Shown here piece after piece: positions 18,502-27,402 of a DNA stretch of 64,000 nucleotides. The stretch is taken from the NCBI RefSeq assembly GCF_002078505.1, contig NZ_LUAV01000018.1:76195-140194 (forward strand), in the 5' to 3' direction. Source of the DNA: Ensifer aridi. Lineage in GTDB: Bacteria > Pseudomonadota > Alphaproteobacteria > Rhizobiales > Rhizobiaceae. Under the pieces are notes generated by a model that worked only from the letters and a program-made list of their open reading frames with translations, did not search any database and was not told the DNA's origin. How positions within the stretch are numbered: the first letter of the stretch is position 1; each line of letters begins with the position of its first letter. The position numbers and the translations under genes were made by a program.

Positions 18502-19875
18502 CTATTTGACGATCACGTCCTCAAGGGAGGCCGATGCCTCCTCGATGACGAAATCGGCTGCTTGCTGCGCCGACAGCCGTCCCGATTCTATGCCTTGAAT
18601 TCCGGCATAGATGATGCCGTTGAGCTCGCCAAACTGCGAGTTGTTGGGCAGGAACTTGGTGATCTTGAGCAATTCCGTTGCCCTGGCGAGCGGCCAGGCC
18701 TTGGCATAGCGCGGGTCTTCGAGTTGCTCGGGCTTGATGCCGAGATGTGTCGTTGTGACCGCGTGATCGGTGTTGAGGTCGGCCGCCGAAGCGTGGCCAA
18801 GCAGGCGGACGGCGAGTTCCGGCTCCTTCGTGTCGGCAGCGATCACATAGACGATCGGATGGGTCAGACTGACCGGCGAGCCGCCCTTCTCTGGTGCCGG
18901 CCCCGCGATCCAGCCCCAATCCGCGAAGAAGGCCTTCTCGTCCTGCGGCAGACCATAGGTCGGGAACGCGACACTGCCGAGATCCCAGATGCCGTACATC
19001 CAGAATGCGGCATTGCCGCTGTAAAATTCCTTGCGAAGCGCATCGAATTCCATCGCGGTGTTGTTGGCCGGAATGACCCCGTTCTTTACTCCGCGTTCGA
19101 ACCAACCGAAGGCGGCAGCGAGCTTGTCCCGCTCGAGCAGCAGCTTGCCGGATTGGGGGTCGACGAACTCGTTGCCGTAGGCGTTGAAGACCATGATGTA
19201 GTCCGGTCCCTTGTTCGGCCGGTGAAGCACGCCGTATTGTGCTTTGGTCTTGTCGACGACCTTTTTGGCGATGTCGAGCACCTCGTCCATCGTCAGGTCA
19301 CCCGACAACGTACGCTCCGGCATGGAGTCGACGAAGGCAGCATCGTAGCCGGCCTCGCGCAGGAGCTTCTTGTTGTAGAAGAACATTCTCGCCTCGGCGT
19401 CCTGCGGAATGGCGTAGGTGCCGTCGGGACACTTCGCAGATGACCACAGCGACGGAAAGATTGTGCCGAAGTGCTGAGGATACTTGGCGATATAGTCGTC
19501 CAGCTTGAGGGCGAAGCCGTCCTCCTGGAAGGCGCAGATCCATTCGTGGGCGGCGATGAACATATCGGGGCCTTCGCCGACGCCGAATACCTTGAGAAGT
19601 TGCAGTGCGTCGTCGTCGAAGCCCTTGGCGGGGCTCTCGCGCACGACGACCTCGACGCGCTTGGGGGAACCCTCGGCTTCGAGTTCCTTGTTCAGCCTCT
19701 CGGCAGCCTTGACCACATTGCCGGGACGCAGCGGCCCCGACGGATCCTGACGTGACCAGAGCTCGAGCTTCACAGTTTCTTGAGCGAACAACGGCGTTGC
19801 CGCAAGGAAGACCACACTGCCGCCTGCCAATGCCGCGCTCAGAAGCGCAGCAGTTCCGAATTTCCAATGAATCAT
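18502..19875 (-). CDS. Extracellular solute-binding protein, family 1
   Basis: A 457-residue periplasmic binding protein with a signal peptide (about residues 5-30, ending LFAQE). The mature part begins VKLELWSRQDPSG, typical of family 1 binding proteins of CUT1 importers. The ATG at 19875 is preceded by GGGAGGAAATC, a strong ribosome binding site, so I prefer it to an in-frame codon at 19944. It is first in the leftward operon and its promoter region is shared with the divergent LacI-family regulator. The ligand is not evident; the downstream GDPD-like gene and opposite sulfatase suggest an esterified polyol. Confidence 0.93.
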   Translation of the reverse strand: MIHWKFGTAALLSAALAGGSVVFLAATPLFAQETVKLELWSRQDPSGPLRPGNVVKAAERLNKELEAEGSPKRVEVVVRESPAKGFDDDALQLLKVFGVGEGPDMFIAAHEWICAFQEDGFALKLDDYIAKYPQHFGTIFPSLWSSAKCPDGTYAIPQDAEARMFFYNKKLLREAGYDAAFVDSMPERTLSGDLTMDEVLDIAKKVVDKTKAQYGVLHRPNKGPDYIMVFNAYGNEFVDPQSGKLLLERDKLAAAFGWFERGVKNGVIPANNTAMEFDALRKEFYSGNAAFWMYGIWDLGSVAFPTYGLPQDEKAFFADWGWIAGPAPEKGGSPVSLTHPIVYVIAADTKEPELAVRLLGHASAADLNTDHAVTTTHLGIKPEQLEDPRYAKAWPLARATELLKITKFLPNNSQFGELNGIIYAGIQGIESGRLSAQQAADFVIEEASASLEDVIVK

Positions 19876-19924
19876 CCTGATTTCCTCCCAGCAGCGACAC
19901 GTTTTCATCGTGCCGTCATTAATT

Positions 19925-19942
19925 GTTGCAATGCTGTGCAAC
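19925..19942. promoter_or_regulatory. Candidate LacI-family operator
   Basis: The inverted repeat GTTGCA (19925-19930) and TGCAAC (19937-19942) with a six-base centre ATGCTG lies in the short gap between the leftward binding-protein gene and the rightward LacI-type regulator. Size, symmetry and position suit a LacI-family operator controlling both units. It also argues that translation of the regulator begins downstream of it. Binding is inferred. Confidence 0.6.
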
Positions 19943-19966
19943 ACGATTATGAATGCGCTTCGGGGA

Positions 19967-21010
19967 ATGTCCAGCGGAGTCGTTCTGGTGTCGGATACGA
20001 GAGACAGCAGTCAGGGCCGATTCGTGAGCGCCCAGGCGGTCGCCGAGCGTGCGGGCGTCTCCCGCTCGGCGGTTTCGCGGGCCTTCACCCCGGGTGCAAG
20101 CATCGCACCGGCAACGCTTGCGCGGGTGCAGGAGGCCGCCGCTGCACTGGGATATCAGGTCAACGATCTCGCCCGCGGGCTTCTCGCCAATCGAAGCCGG
20201 CTGGTCGGACTGGTGACCTCCGACGCCGATTCTCCATTCCGGGCCCAGATGATCGCAGCCCTCTCGCAGGCTTTGCTCGAGCGCGCCAATGTGCCGGTGA
20301 TCATCAGCATCGGGCCCACCGCGGAGGACGTGGCAAATGCCAGCCGGCAGTTGCTGCGCTACCGGGCGGAGGCGACGGTCTTCCTCTCGGGCTCGCCGCC
20401 CGCCAGTCTTGTCGAGCTCACGCGGCGCAACGGCCAGCCGCTGATCCTGGTGAACCGGGGCGAGACCGGCCTAGACAGCGTCCATTGCGACGACAGAGAT
20501 GGCGCGCAGCAGGCGTTCGAGGCTCTGCGCATGGCAGGAGCCTCCCGTTTCGCCGTGGTCAACCGGGCGAACCCGAGCCCGTGCCTCGCCGTCCGCGAGC
20601 GTTCCTTTGCCGAGATTGCCGCGGCTTCTGGGTTCGAAGCGAAGATTGTCCGGGCGGGCCTTGCCGACTATGATGGCGGGCAAGAGGCGGCGCGTCAGCT
20701 GCTGGGGAGCGGCCCCGCGCCCGACGCGGTCTTCTGCGTGAACGACCTCATGGCGTTCGGCGCGCTTGATCACTTTCGTGGCGTTGGCTTGCGCGTGCCT
20801 GCCGACGTTTCCGTCATTGGTTTCGATGATGTGCCCGTTGCCGCTTGGTCCTCCTACCGTCTGACCACGCTACGGCAGGATCCAGGGCGGATTGCCCGGG
20901 ACGTGGTATCGATTCTCGACCGACGTCTCGGCGATCCCGACTCGCCGCCGATTTCCGTCGACGTCCCGGTCCGACTCGTTGTTCGCGAAACGGTCAGAGC
21001 GCGTCGGTAG
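19967..21010 (+). CDS. LacI-family transcriptional regulator
   Basis: A repressor of about 340 residues. The N-terminal helix-turn-helix reads SAQAVAERAGVSRSAVSRAF, followed by a hinge (LGYQVNDLARGLL) and a periplasmic-binding-protein-like sensor domain containing FCVNDLMAFGALD and VIGFDDVPVAAW. The start is uncertain: ATG at 19967 is given. A GTG at 19988 has GGAG eight bases upstream and would place the HTH at the usual distance from the N-terminus. It is divergent from the importer operon and upstream of a GDPD gene and a sulfatase gene, so it probably controls both in response to a transported compound. Confidence 0.9.
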   Translation: MSSGVVLVSDTRDSSQGRFVSAQAVAERAGVSRSAVSRAFTPGASIAPATLARVQEAAAALGYQVNDLARGLLANRSRLVGLVTSDADSPFRAQMIAALSQALLERANVPVIISIGPTAEDVANASRQLLRYRAEATVFLSGSPPASLVELTRRNGQPLILVNRGETGLDSVHCDDRDGAQQAFEALRMAGASRFAVVNRANPSPCLAVRERSFAEIAAASGFEAKIVRAGLADYDGGQEAARQLLGSGPAPDAVFCVNDLMAFGALDHFRGVGLRVPADVSVIGFDDVPVAAWSSYRLTTLRQDPGRIARDVVSILDRRLGDPDSPPISVDVPVRLVVRETVRARR

Positions 21011-21043
21011 AGCGGGACGCTCTTACGGTGGAGGATCATTCGA

Positions 21044-21853
21044 ATGGCCTTCAGCTTCCTTGCCCGCGAAACGGGACGCGTTCATATCTGTGGCCACCGC
21101 GGCTATAGCCTCCGTTACCCTGAGAATACGTTGCCGGCATTCGAAGCGGCAAAAGCTGCAGGGGCCACCACTGTCGAGATCGACGCCGTGCTGACCGCCG
21201 ACGGTGAGCCGATCATTTTGCACGACCTGACTGTCGACAGGACGACAAATGGACACGGCTTTGCGGCAGACCTCAGCCTCGAGCAGATCCGTGGGTTGGA
21301 CGCGGGGGTCCGGTTTCATCCCGCCTTCGCTGGAACGGTCGTACCGACCGTCGCGGAGGCGCTCGATTGGGCGAGGGCGGAGGACATGGGTATCGTGCTC
21401 GAGATCAAGGAGGCCGAGCGACCGGACATGGCCGTTGATCAGGTGGCGGCCCTGCTGCGATCCACGGGCACTCTCGATCGGGCCATTGTCATCAGCTTCG
21501 ACCACGTCTTGTTGAAGCGTGCGGTCGAGCGCCATCCGCGCCTCAGGACCGAAGCCATCACCCACGCTCGCCACGCCGATCTTGTTGGCGTGTTGAAGGC
21601 GTGCAGTGCGAGCTCGGTCTCGATCGAGCTCGACATGTTCCATCCCGACGATGCGAAGACGCTGCATGAAGCAGGCTTCAGCAACCGCTTACACGTGCCT
21701 CGCCCGGACGTGCTCGCCGAGTGTTGGCGTGGCGGACGCGATCGTTTGCCGGAGCTTGTCCAATGGATCGCCGACGGACTCATCGATACGATCTCTGGTG
21801 ACGACGTGCCATTCATCGCCATGCTGGTCAAGCACGCCGGCCGCGGCGGCTGA
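21044..21853 (+). CDS. Glycerophosphodiester phosphodiesterase (canonical)
   Basis: A 269-residue GDPD-family enzyme with all main motifs: HRGYSLRYPENT near residue 18, VEIDAVLTADG, and ILHDLTVDRTTNGHG. These residues bind the metal and catalyse hydrolysis of glycerophosphodiesters to glycerol-3-phosphate and an alcohol. There is no signal peptide, so it should act in the cytoplasm on imported substrate. The start at 21044 has GGAGG upstream. It lies 33 bp after the LacI-type regulator and 190 bp before the sulfatase. It differs strongly from the other GDPD-family protein of the locus, so the two are not a recent duplication. Confidence 0.9.
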   Translation: MAFSFLARETGRVHICGHRGYSLRYPENTLPAFEAAKAAGATTVEIDAVLTADGEPIILHDLTVDRTTNGHGFAADLSLEQIRGLDAGVRFHPAFAGTVVPTVAEALDWARAEDMGIVLEIKEAERPDMAVDQVAALLRSTGTLDRAIVISFDHVLLKRAVERHPRLRTEAITHARHADLVGVLKACSASSVSIELDMFHPDDAKTLHEAGFSNRLHVPRPDVLAECWRGGRDRLPELVQWIADGLIDTISGDDVPFIAMLVKHAGRGG

Positions 21854-22044
21854 GGCGCGCCCCTCTTAGCCATTCGACTTGCCCATGGTTATGTATACAA
21901 TCCAGTTGCGGTCGAGTTCTTTTCGGCGAGAATAGTGGCGGCGTTTCCACGGTGGGTGCGCGGCTCTCGCTGCGGCGCCGGGATTGGTCGACGCGCTGAA
22001 ATATGCTGCAATGGGCAGCTCGAATGAGGGACCGCCGAAGCTCG

Positions 22045-23562
22045 ATGAAGGCCGTCTTCGTTCTCTTTGATTCGCTCAACCGTCACGTGCTCGCTCCATA
22101 CGGGGGCGAGCGGGTGCCGACGCCCAATTTCTCGCGGCTGGCCGAGCACACCGCAACGTTCGAACGCCACTATGTCGGGAGCCTCCCCTGCATGCCGGCG
22201 CGCCGCGACCTGCAGACCGGGCGGCTCAGCTTTCTCCACAGAAGCTGGGGGCCGCTCGAGCCGTTCGACAATTCCTTTCCCGAGCTGTTGCACCGGGGCG
22301 GCTCGTACAGCCATCTCGTCACCGACCACTTCCACTATTTCGAGGACGGCGGCGCGACCTATCACACCCGCTATGACAGTTACGACTTCATCCGCGGGCA
22401 GGAGGGCGACCCATGGAAAGCCATGGTGCAGCCACCATGGGAGCGCCTGCGCCAGATGTATCATGAGCGGCAATTCAGCCAGTCGGCACGCGACAAGTTT
22501 CGCCGCAATATCATCAACCGCGAGTTCATCAAGGACGAGGGCGACTTCCCGTCGGTGCGCTGCTTCGCCGCCGGACTGGCATTCCTCGAGCGGAACCGCA
22601 CCGCGGAAAACTGGTTCCTCCAGATCGAGACCTTCGACCCGCATGAACCCTTCACCGCGCCCGAGCGGTTTCGTGAGGAATTCAGAACGGGCTGGAACGG
22701 TCCGGTTCGCGACTGGCCACGCTACGGCCGCGTCGATGAGCTGCCGGAAGAGTGCGAGGAACTGCGCGCCAACTACTACGCTGTCGTCGCGCTTTGCGAT
22801 TTCCTCATAGGGCAGCTTCTCGATTACTTCGATGAGCACGACCTTTGGCGCGACACCGCGCTCGTCGTCACCACCGATCACGGCTTTCTTCTCGGCGAGC
22901 ACGATTTCTGGGCGAAGAACCGGATGAACATGTATGAGGAGGTCGTGCACATCCCGCTCTTCCTGCATGATCCGCGCCGGCCGGCAAGTGCGGGCGTCCG
23001 CCGGTCGGCTCTGACCCAGACCATCGATCTCGCGCCGACATTCCTCGATCTATTCAACGTGCGGACCGCTGCCGAGATGCAGGGGCATTCGCTCCTGCCG
23101 CTGCTTGACGCCGATCGCTCGCCGCGGGAGGGCGCACTGTTCGGCTATTTCGGCGGTGCGATCAACGTCACGGACGGACGCTATACGTATCATCGTTTCC
23201 CGCCCGACCCTCGCTCCCAGGAGCTTTATCAATACACATTGATGCCGACGCATATCTGGGAGCCGTTCACGCCGGAGGAACTCGCCGGAGCCTCGCTTGC
23301 ACAGCCGATGCCCTTCACGAAGGGAACGCCGGTCCTGAAGATACCAGTGATCGACCGGTCGCCGATGTTCGACAACTATGGTCCCGGTGCGCTCCTTGAG
23401 AGTGAGACCCGGCTCTATAATCTCGCCGATGATCCGGGGCAGAATACGCCTCTCGCTTCCCCGGAGATCGAGGAGGCAATGACCCGCCTCATGCAGAAAC
23501 TCATGCGCGCGAATGACGCTCCGCCCGAAGCTTACACACGTATCGGGATCGAGGCCGAATAA
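22045..23562 (+). CDS. Sulfatase / alkaline-phosphatase-superfamily hydrolase
   Basis: A 505-residue type I sulfatase-like enzyme. The activation motif CMPAR starts at Cys49 and fits CxPxR, the site converted to formylglycine by a maturase not present here. Metal ligands are seen in VLFDSLNR near the N-terminus and TTDHGFLLGEH near residue 280. No signal peptide is visible, so it is likely cytoplasmic. I prefer ATG 22045, which starts directly with the conserved beta strand, over an in-frame ATG at 22003. Some relatives hydrolyse phosphonate or phosphate diesters rather than sulfate esters, relevant given the neighbouring GDPD gene. Substrate is unknown. Confidence 0.9.
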   Translation: MKAVFVLFDSLNRHVLAPYGGERVPTPNFSRLAEHTATFERHYVGSLPCMPARRDLQTGRLSFLHRSWGPLEPFDNSFPELLHRGGSYSHLVTDHFHYFEDGGATYHTRYDSYDFIRGQEGDPWKAMVQPPWERLRQMYHERQFSQSARDKFRRNIINREFIKDEGDFPSVRCFAAGLAFLERNRTAENWFLQIETFDPHEPFTAPERFREEFRTGWNGPVRDWPRYGRVDELPEECEELRANYYAVVALCDFLIGQLLDYFDEHDLWRDTALVVTTDHGFLLGEHDFWAKNRMNMYEEVVHIPLFLHDPRRPASAGVRRSALTQTIDLAPTFLDLFNVRTAAEMQGHSLLPLLDADRSPREGALFGYFGGAINVTDGRYTYHRFPPDPRSQELYQYTLMPTHIWEPFTPEELAGASLAQPMPFTKGTPVLKIPVIDRSPMFDNYGPGALLESETRLYNLADDPGQNTPLASPEIEEAMTRLMQKLMRANDAPPEAYTRIGIEAE

Positions 23563-23843
23563 TGCAGCAGACCGGAGCAACTATTGTCCGAGTGGCGTTC
23601 TCGTTATGTGCTTCGAAAGTCGCATAGTGTATCGACTGGAACACTCAGCCGAGCGGGGCAGGGCTCTGGCCGCCCTTCCGGAGCAGTTTTCAGATATGTC
23701 CTCTCGTTACCGGATTCCACACCGTCGCCGGAAGAATTTACCTGGCGCTCACGATAGCGCCCCGCCTTAGCTTCATTTACGATACCAAGGGCGTTCACCC
23801 CAACGATATCGAGAGCGCACCGCGCCTATACGGAGTTCGAAAA

Positions 23844-24326
23844 TTGAGCGTCGCCTTCACCAAGGAAGAAAGTGCCGAAACGGCTTCGGAAACCCTGTTG
23901 CCTGACCGCCCCGTCTCGCCGCATCCGAACCTTGTAACGGAAGCGGGATTGAAGGCCCTGGAATTGCAGCTCCACCATGCGCGCCAGGCCTACGACGCTA
24001 CCAGCACAATCGAGGACGTGAATGAACGACGGCGGCAAGCAGCAAGCCCACTGCGCGATCTGCGCTATTTTGCGGAACGCATTCGCACGGCCCAGGTTGT
24101 CCCCGACCCGCCTTCAATTGACACCGTTGCCTTCGGGAGCACGGTGACCTTCAGCCGTGACGATGGACGGGTGCAGAAATACCGCATTGTGGGAGAGGAT
24201 GAAGCGGATCCCAAGGGCGGAACTATTTCCTACGTGTCCCCGGTCGCAGGGAAGCTGATAGGCAAAGCCGTTGGGGACGTTGTGAGCGTAGGCGATCAAG
24301 AGCTCGAAATTATCGCCATCGAGTAG
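23844..24326 (+). CDS. GreA/GreB-family transcription elongation factor
   Basis: A 160-residue protein. The N-terminal half is helical and charged (LVTEAGLKALELQLHHAR onward), as in the coiled coil of Gre factors. The C-terminal half (GSTVTF to LEIIAIE) is the FKBP-like domain with SPVAGKLIGKAVGD. It would bind the secondary channel of RNA polymerase, either rescuing backtracked complexes or acting as an Rnk-like relative. The TTG start has GGAG eight bases upstream; the frame is open further upstream without good start signals. This is probably an accessory paralogue rather than the housekeeping greA. Confidence 0.85.
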   Translation: MSVAFTKEESAETASETLLPDRPVSPHPNLVTEAGLKALELQLHHARQAYDATSTIEDVNERRRQAASPLRDLRYFAERIRTAQVVPDPPSIDTVAFGSTVTFSRDDGRVQKYRIVGEDEADPKGGTISYVSPVAGKLIGKAVGDVVSVGDQELEIIAIE

Positions 24327-24441
24327 AGTGGGGATCTGCAAGAGGCGGCACGTCGCCTCATGCCGCGGCCGGCGCTTCCGCATTCCGCCAGTCAACAGCA
24401 GACGTGCGTCTTGAACAAAACCGGCTCGCCCATGAGCGACG

Positions 24442-24468
24442 AAAAAAGCCCCGCAAGAATGGCGGGGC
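24442..24468 (-). terminator. Rho-independent terminator, leftward
   Basis: Read leftward, a 7-bp perfect stem GCCCCGC/GCGGGGC (24462-24468 with 24448-24454) with a 7-base loop is followed by six T residues (24447-24442). The tail lies only on the minus-strand side, so the terminator works leftward. It ends either the candidate small RNA or read-through from the SorT/SorU-like genes. Confidence 0.85.
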
Positions 24469-24600
24469 AAGTCCCGCCTCCGGTTGCCTTCGTTGGAAGC
24501 GGGGACGTAGCCTAGAGATGCAGCTACGCAGAGACGCTGTCTGCGGTTTGATCAGAGAGGAAGGTCTGGTTCCGCGTTTCCGGTACGCCTCTTTAAAAAA
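24442..24600 (-). ncRNA. Candidate small RNA with Rho-independent terminator
   Basis: On the minus strand a hairpin CGTAGC/GCTACG (24523-24528 with 24506-24511, 11-base loop) is followed by a GC-rich linker and a strong intrinsic terminator at 24468-24442. The nearest upstream minus-strand gene ends at 24821, about 350 bp away, and no leftward reading frame here is credible. That leaves a structured transcript of roughly 100-180 nt as the simplest explanation. The 5' end given is a guess, and I did not find a clear promoter. It could instead be the trailer of the cytochrome operon. Confidence 0.4.
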
Positions 24601-24820
24601 TATCGGCAAGGGTACACGCTTTTCAGTTCTCGCCATCACGTACAATCTTCAACGTCCTGATCACATCAGCGGCATCGACGAGGGGCATCTCTTCCGCGGA
24701 AAGGTCGCGAGCGCGCTCAGAGGCTACGCGGGGGTCGATCAGAACGTCCTTGGCGCTGTGGCTACCAGCAACACCAGTCTGCCTCCAAAATGAAGAAGAC
24801 CTCGGCCTGAGCTCCTTGTG

Positions 24821-25147
24821 CTACTTCGTCTTGCCGGCAACCGCCGAAACATAGAGCGCCACGGCGTCGACCTGTTCTTCCCTCAAGGTCTCGTTGGCAG
24901 GCATGGGCCCGATCCCGTTGACGATGGCTGTCTTGACCCGCGCGGCGTCGGGCTTCATGTCGTCGAGGCTCGGGCCGATTTTGCCGGTCGTTCCGGCGTC
25001 CGCAAGCGTGTGACAAAGTCCGCATCGCGGCTCGGAGATCTCGAGAAAGACTTTTCTCCCCAGGTCGAGCCTGGCCTCGTCGCCGGAGGCGGGCGTTATG
25101 GCCAGACCGACGATGAAGGCGGCCAAACGGGCGGCCAATGAGATCAT
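24821..25147 (-). CDS. Small c-type cytochrome, SorU-like
   Basis: A 108-residue exported cytochrome: signal peptide at residues 1-20, one heme site CGLCH, and a likely axial methionine in GPMPAN. The ATG at 25147 has GGA at a suitable distance and gives a normal signal peptide. It directly follows the molybdoenzyme gene (about 70 bp) and its size matches SorU, the electron acceptor of SorT in Sinorhizobium meliloti. It should pass electrons from sulfite oxidation to the respiratory chain. The pairing rests on context and size. Confidence 0.85.
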   Translation of the reverse strand: MISLAARLAAFIVGLAITPASGDEARLDLGRKVFLEISEPRCGLCHTLADAGTTGKIGPSLDDMKPDAARVKTAIVNGIGPMPANETLREEQVDAVALYVSAVAGKTK

Positions 25148-25216
25148 GAGTTTTTTCCGAATCGAAACTAGGGACCGACCGTCGCCAGTAATCACCGGCG
25201 ATGGTCGGTACGTCTG

Positions 25217-26425
25217 TCAGACAATGTTGATTTCGACCGCCGGCGCACGCCAACCGTTGTGGCTGTAGCCGCCGCCATTCAATTCCGGCTCTTCGGGTTG
25301 GACGTTGCCTTCGGAATCCGTTGCGCGGCTAACCAGGCTGTACGTCCCAGGAGCAAGTTCGACCGGGAGCACGAAGACCTTCCAGGCGAACCGACCGAGA
25401 TCAGGACCGATAAACTCGCCTTTCTGCCAGGTCTGGCCGCCGTCCGTCGAGACGTCGACGCCTGCGACTGCATTCATGCCCCCGAAGGCGACGCCAGCGA
25501 TTTGAATCCGTCCGGACTTTGCGCCCTCGAGCGGCGCTGTAATCCAGGATTTGACTGGTTGCTCCCAGATTGAAGGCTGATCGGGAGCGCCCTTTTCACC
25601 AACGGCATGCATGCGATAACTGGAGCGCTGGATCTTGGCGTCGGTCTCGACTTCAGTCAGCGCGACCGTCTTGACGTATTTGACATTATTGATGCCCGAG
25701 TAGCCGGGAACGATCATTCGCAGCGGCCCGCCATGGGCGAGGGAAATAGGCTTGCCATTCATCTCCCAGGCGAGAATGACATTGTCCAGATTGCTAATCG
25801 GCACGGAGCGTTCGACGACCAGGTCCTTCGGGTCAAGGCCAGCAGGAATTTCCTCGCCCCCAGTCCCAGTAACGAACTTCGCGCCATCGCCCGCGCCGCC
25901 CAACGTATCCACCACGGCTCTCAACGGAACGCCGCTCCAGAGAACGCAGCCGGCAGCTCCGACGGTCCACGGCGTGCCGCTGATCTTCTGATCGCCGGTG
26001 AGCCTGTCCTGAAAGTACTTGCGGCCGTTGCCCGAGCATTGCAGCACGGTTGCGACCGTCGCGAGCCCCATGGTCTTGAGCTCGGCAACGGTAAGGGTTT
26101 TCGGTTCTCTTACGCCCTTGAACTCGACTTGCCAGTCCTCGGGATTGGCGACGATCGCGGCCGGCGGCGCGTTCACGTTGTTCCGGATATAGAGCTTTTC
26201 CTCAGGGGTGATAATGCTTGTGCCAATCTCGCCACGCTTGGTCTCGATCGTTTTGTCGCTGTGGACGATCAGCGCGTCGGCGTCTTTCCACTTCGCATAG
26301 TCGGGCAGCGATGTGGCATCCTGCGCACGGGCCTCTGACCGAAATTCCAAGAGGCCGCCGGCGACGACGGCTCCTGCGCCGCCTGCCAAAAACGTGCGGC
26401 GGCCTATGGTCGATGTCGCTATCAT
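25217..26425 (-). CDS. sorT: Tat-exported sulfite dehydrogenase, SorT/SorA-like molybdoenzyme
   Basis: A 402-residue member of the sulfite oxidase family. It starts with a twin-arginine signal (GRRTFLAGGAGAVVAGG), so it is folded around its molybdenum cofactor before export. The cofactor-binding cysteine is Cys130 in VLQCSGNGR. A C-terminal Mo-cofactor dimerisation domain follows (about residues 285-400, with VDVSTDGGQTW). It should oxidise sulfite to sulfate in the periplasm and pass electrons to the adjacent SorU-like cytochrome. The S. meliloti SorT operon also has a pseudoazurin gene, which is missing here. Orthology to sorT is likely but not proven. Confidence 0.85.
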   Translation of the reverse strand: MIATSTIGRRTFLAGGAGAVVAGGLLEFRSEARAQDATSLPDYAKWKDADALIVHSDKTIETKRGEIGTSIITPEEKLYIRNNVNAPPAAIVANPEDWQVEFKGVREPKTLTVAELKTMGLATVATVLQCSGNGRKYFQDRLTGDQKISGTPWTVGAAGCVLWSGVPLRAVVDTLGGAGDGAKFVTGTGGEEIPAGLDPKDLVVERSVPISNLDNVILAWEMNGKPISLAHGGPLRMIVPGYSGINNVKYVKTVALTEVETDAKIQRSSYRMHAVGEKGAPDQPSIWEQPVKSWITAPLEGAKSGRIQIAGVAFGGMNAVAGVDVSTDGGQTWQKGEFIGPDLGRFAWKVFVLPVELAPGTYSLVSRATDSEGNVQPEEPELNGGGYSHNGWRAPAVEINIV

Positions 26426-26824
26426 AACTTTCCTCCCCCACGGTGTTGCAGGCGTCCGTAGGTGATTTTTGTTCCTTCCTGCTGTGAGGCTAGATAGTGC
26501 GACCGCCTAAAAAGGCGACCGTTTATCAGTCCCTGGCGAAAATGAGGCGGCCACCAGAAGCGGCTTTCAGACCAATAATGAGACCCGCGCTCTAGCGCGT
26601 TCTTCTCGGCTCGCCATGAAGCTGCCCAACAGTGTCGATCGGCAAGGCGTTGCCATAGCAACCTTTGGATATATCGTTGGCCGGCTCAGCCCGTGCTACG
26701 GCCAGGTTCGTCTGGCAAGTCGCGACTGCGTTCATCGCAATTTTGCTGATCCCGGTAGTGGGTTGTGTTAATTTAGCAATCAATCAAATAGCGGTCCCGC
26801 TGGGGGAAGCCATGGATCGTAAGC

Positions 26825-27197
26825 TTGGCCGAAGTTGGAGCCGCAGCAGGCGATATCGACAAAGCCGTATCATGGGCAGACTTCGGCATCAGGAATGATC
26901 CAGCCAATTCAATGCTCGCGTTCATGAAGGGTTTCGTGCTGACAGCCAGTGGCAGGTATCAGGAATCGGACGAGAGTATGATGGCGCTGGGAGACTGGTT
27001 TGCGGGCATCCCTCTTGTCAGGTCGATCAACGCCGTTAACCTGGGAAAGATCGAGGAAGCAAAGAGCCAAACGAAGAAGGCTCTTGAGCTTGATCCGAGC
27101 TGGACTGCGGAAAAATGGAGGCAGCTCACCTTTCGACGCCGACGTTCTGGACCGACAGGTGAGCGACTTGATCAAGGCAGGGCTGCCAGAGAAGTAG
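26825..27197 (+). pseudogene. C-terminal remnant of a TPR (cyclase-like) protein
   Basis: A frame without its own start encodes TPR-type helices (DKAVSWADFGIRNDPAN, then ALELDPSWTAEKWRQ). At about 27130 the frame is lost; a neighbouring frame continues the protein with FDADVLDRQVSDLIKAGLPE and a stop at 27197. A deletion of one base would explain this. The ending is typical of rhizobial class III cyclases with C-terminal TPRs. It does not match the end of the intact cyclase at 12113, so it comes from a different family member. Confidence 0.65.
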
Positions 27198-27402
27198 CGG
27201 CCAAAGTCGCCGACCATTGTAGCGCAACATCAGCGAGTGCAGCCCGCAAGATGATGAAATTCCTTGCGGTCTTTTGATCTACCCACGCAGCTGAAGTGAC
27301 CATCACGGATATTTCATTGTGCAGCGCAGCAACAACTCTGGCCCAGCCACGTTGTTACTCGGCCGCGCCATCCGTCCGCTGACGCAAAGGAGATATCCAT
27401 CC

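Noticed and set aside
18223-19443. 406-residue plus-strand frame
   Set aside because: Antisense to the permease and binding-protein genes, with low-complexity charged sequence and no domain.
21889-22968. 359-residue minus-strand frame
   Set aside because: Antisense to the sulfatase gene, which has clear catalytic motifs; the shadow has none.
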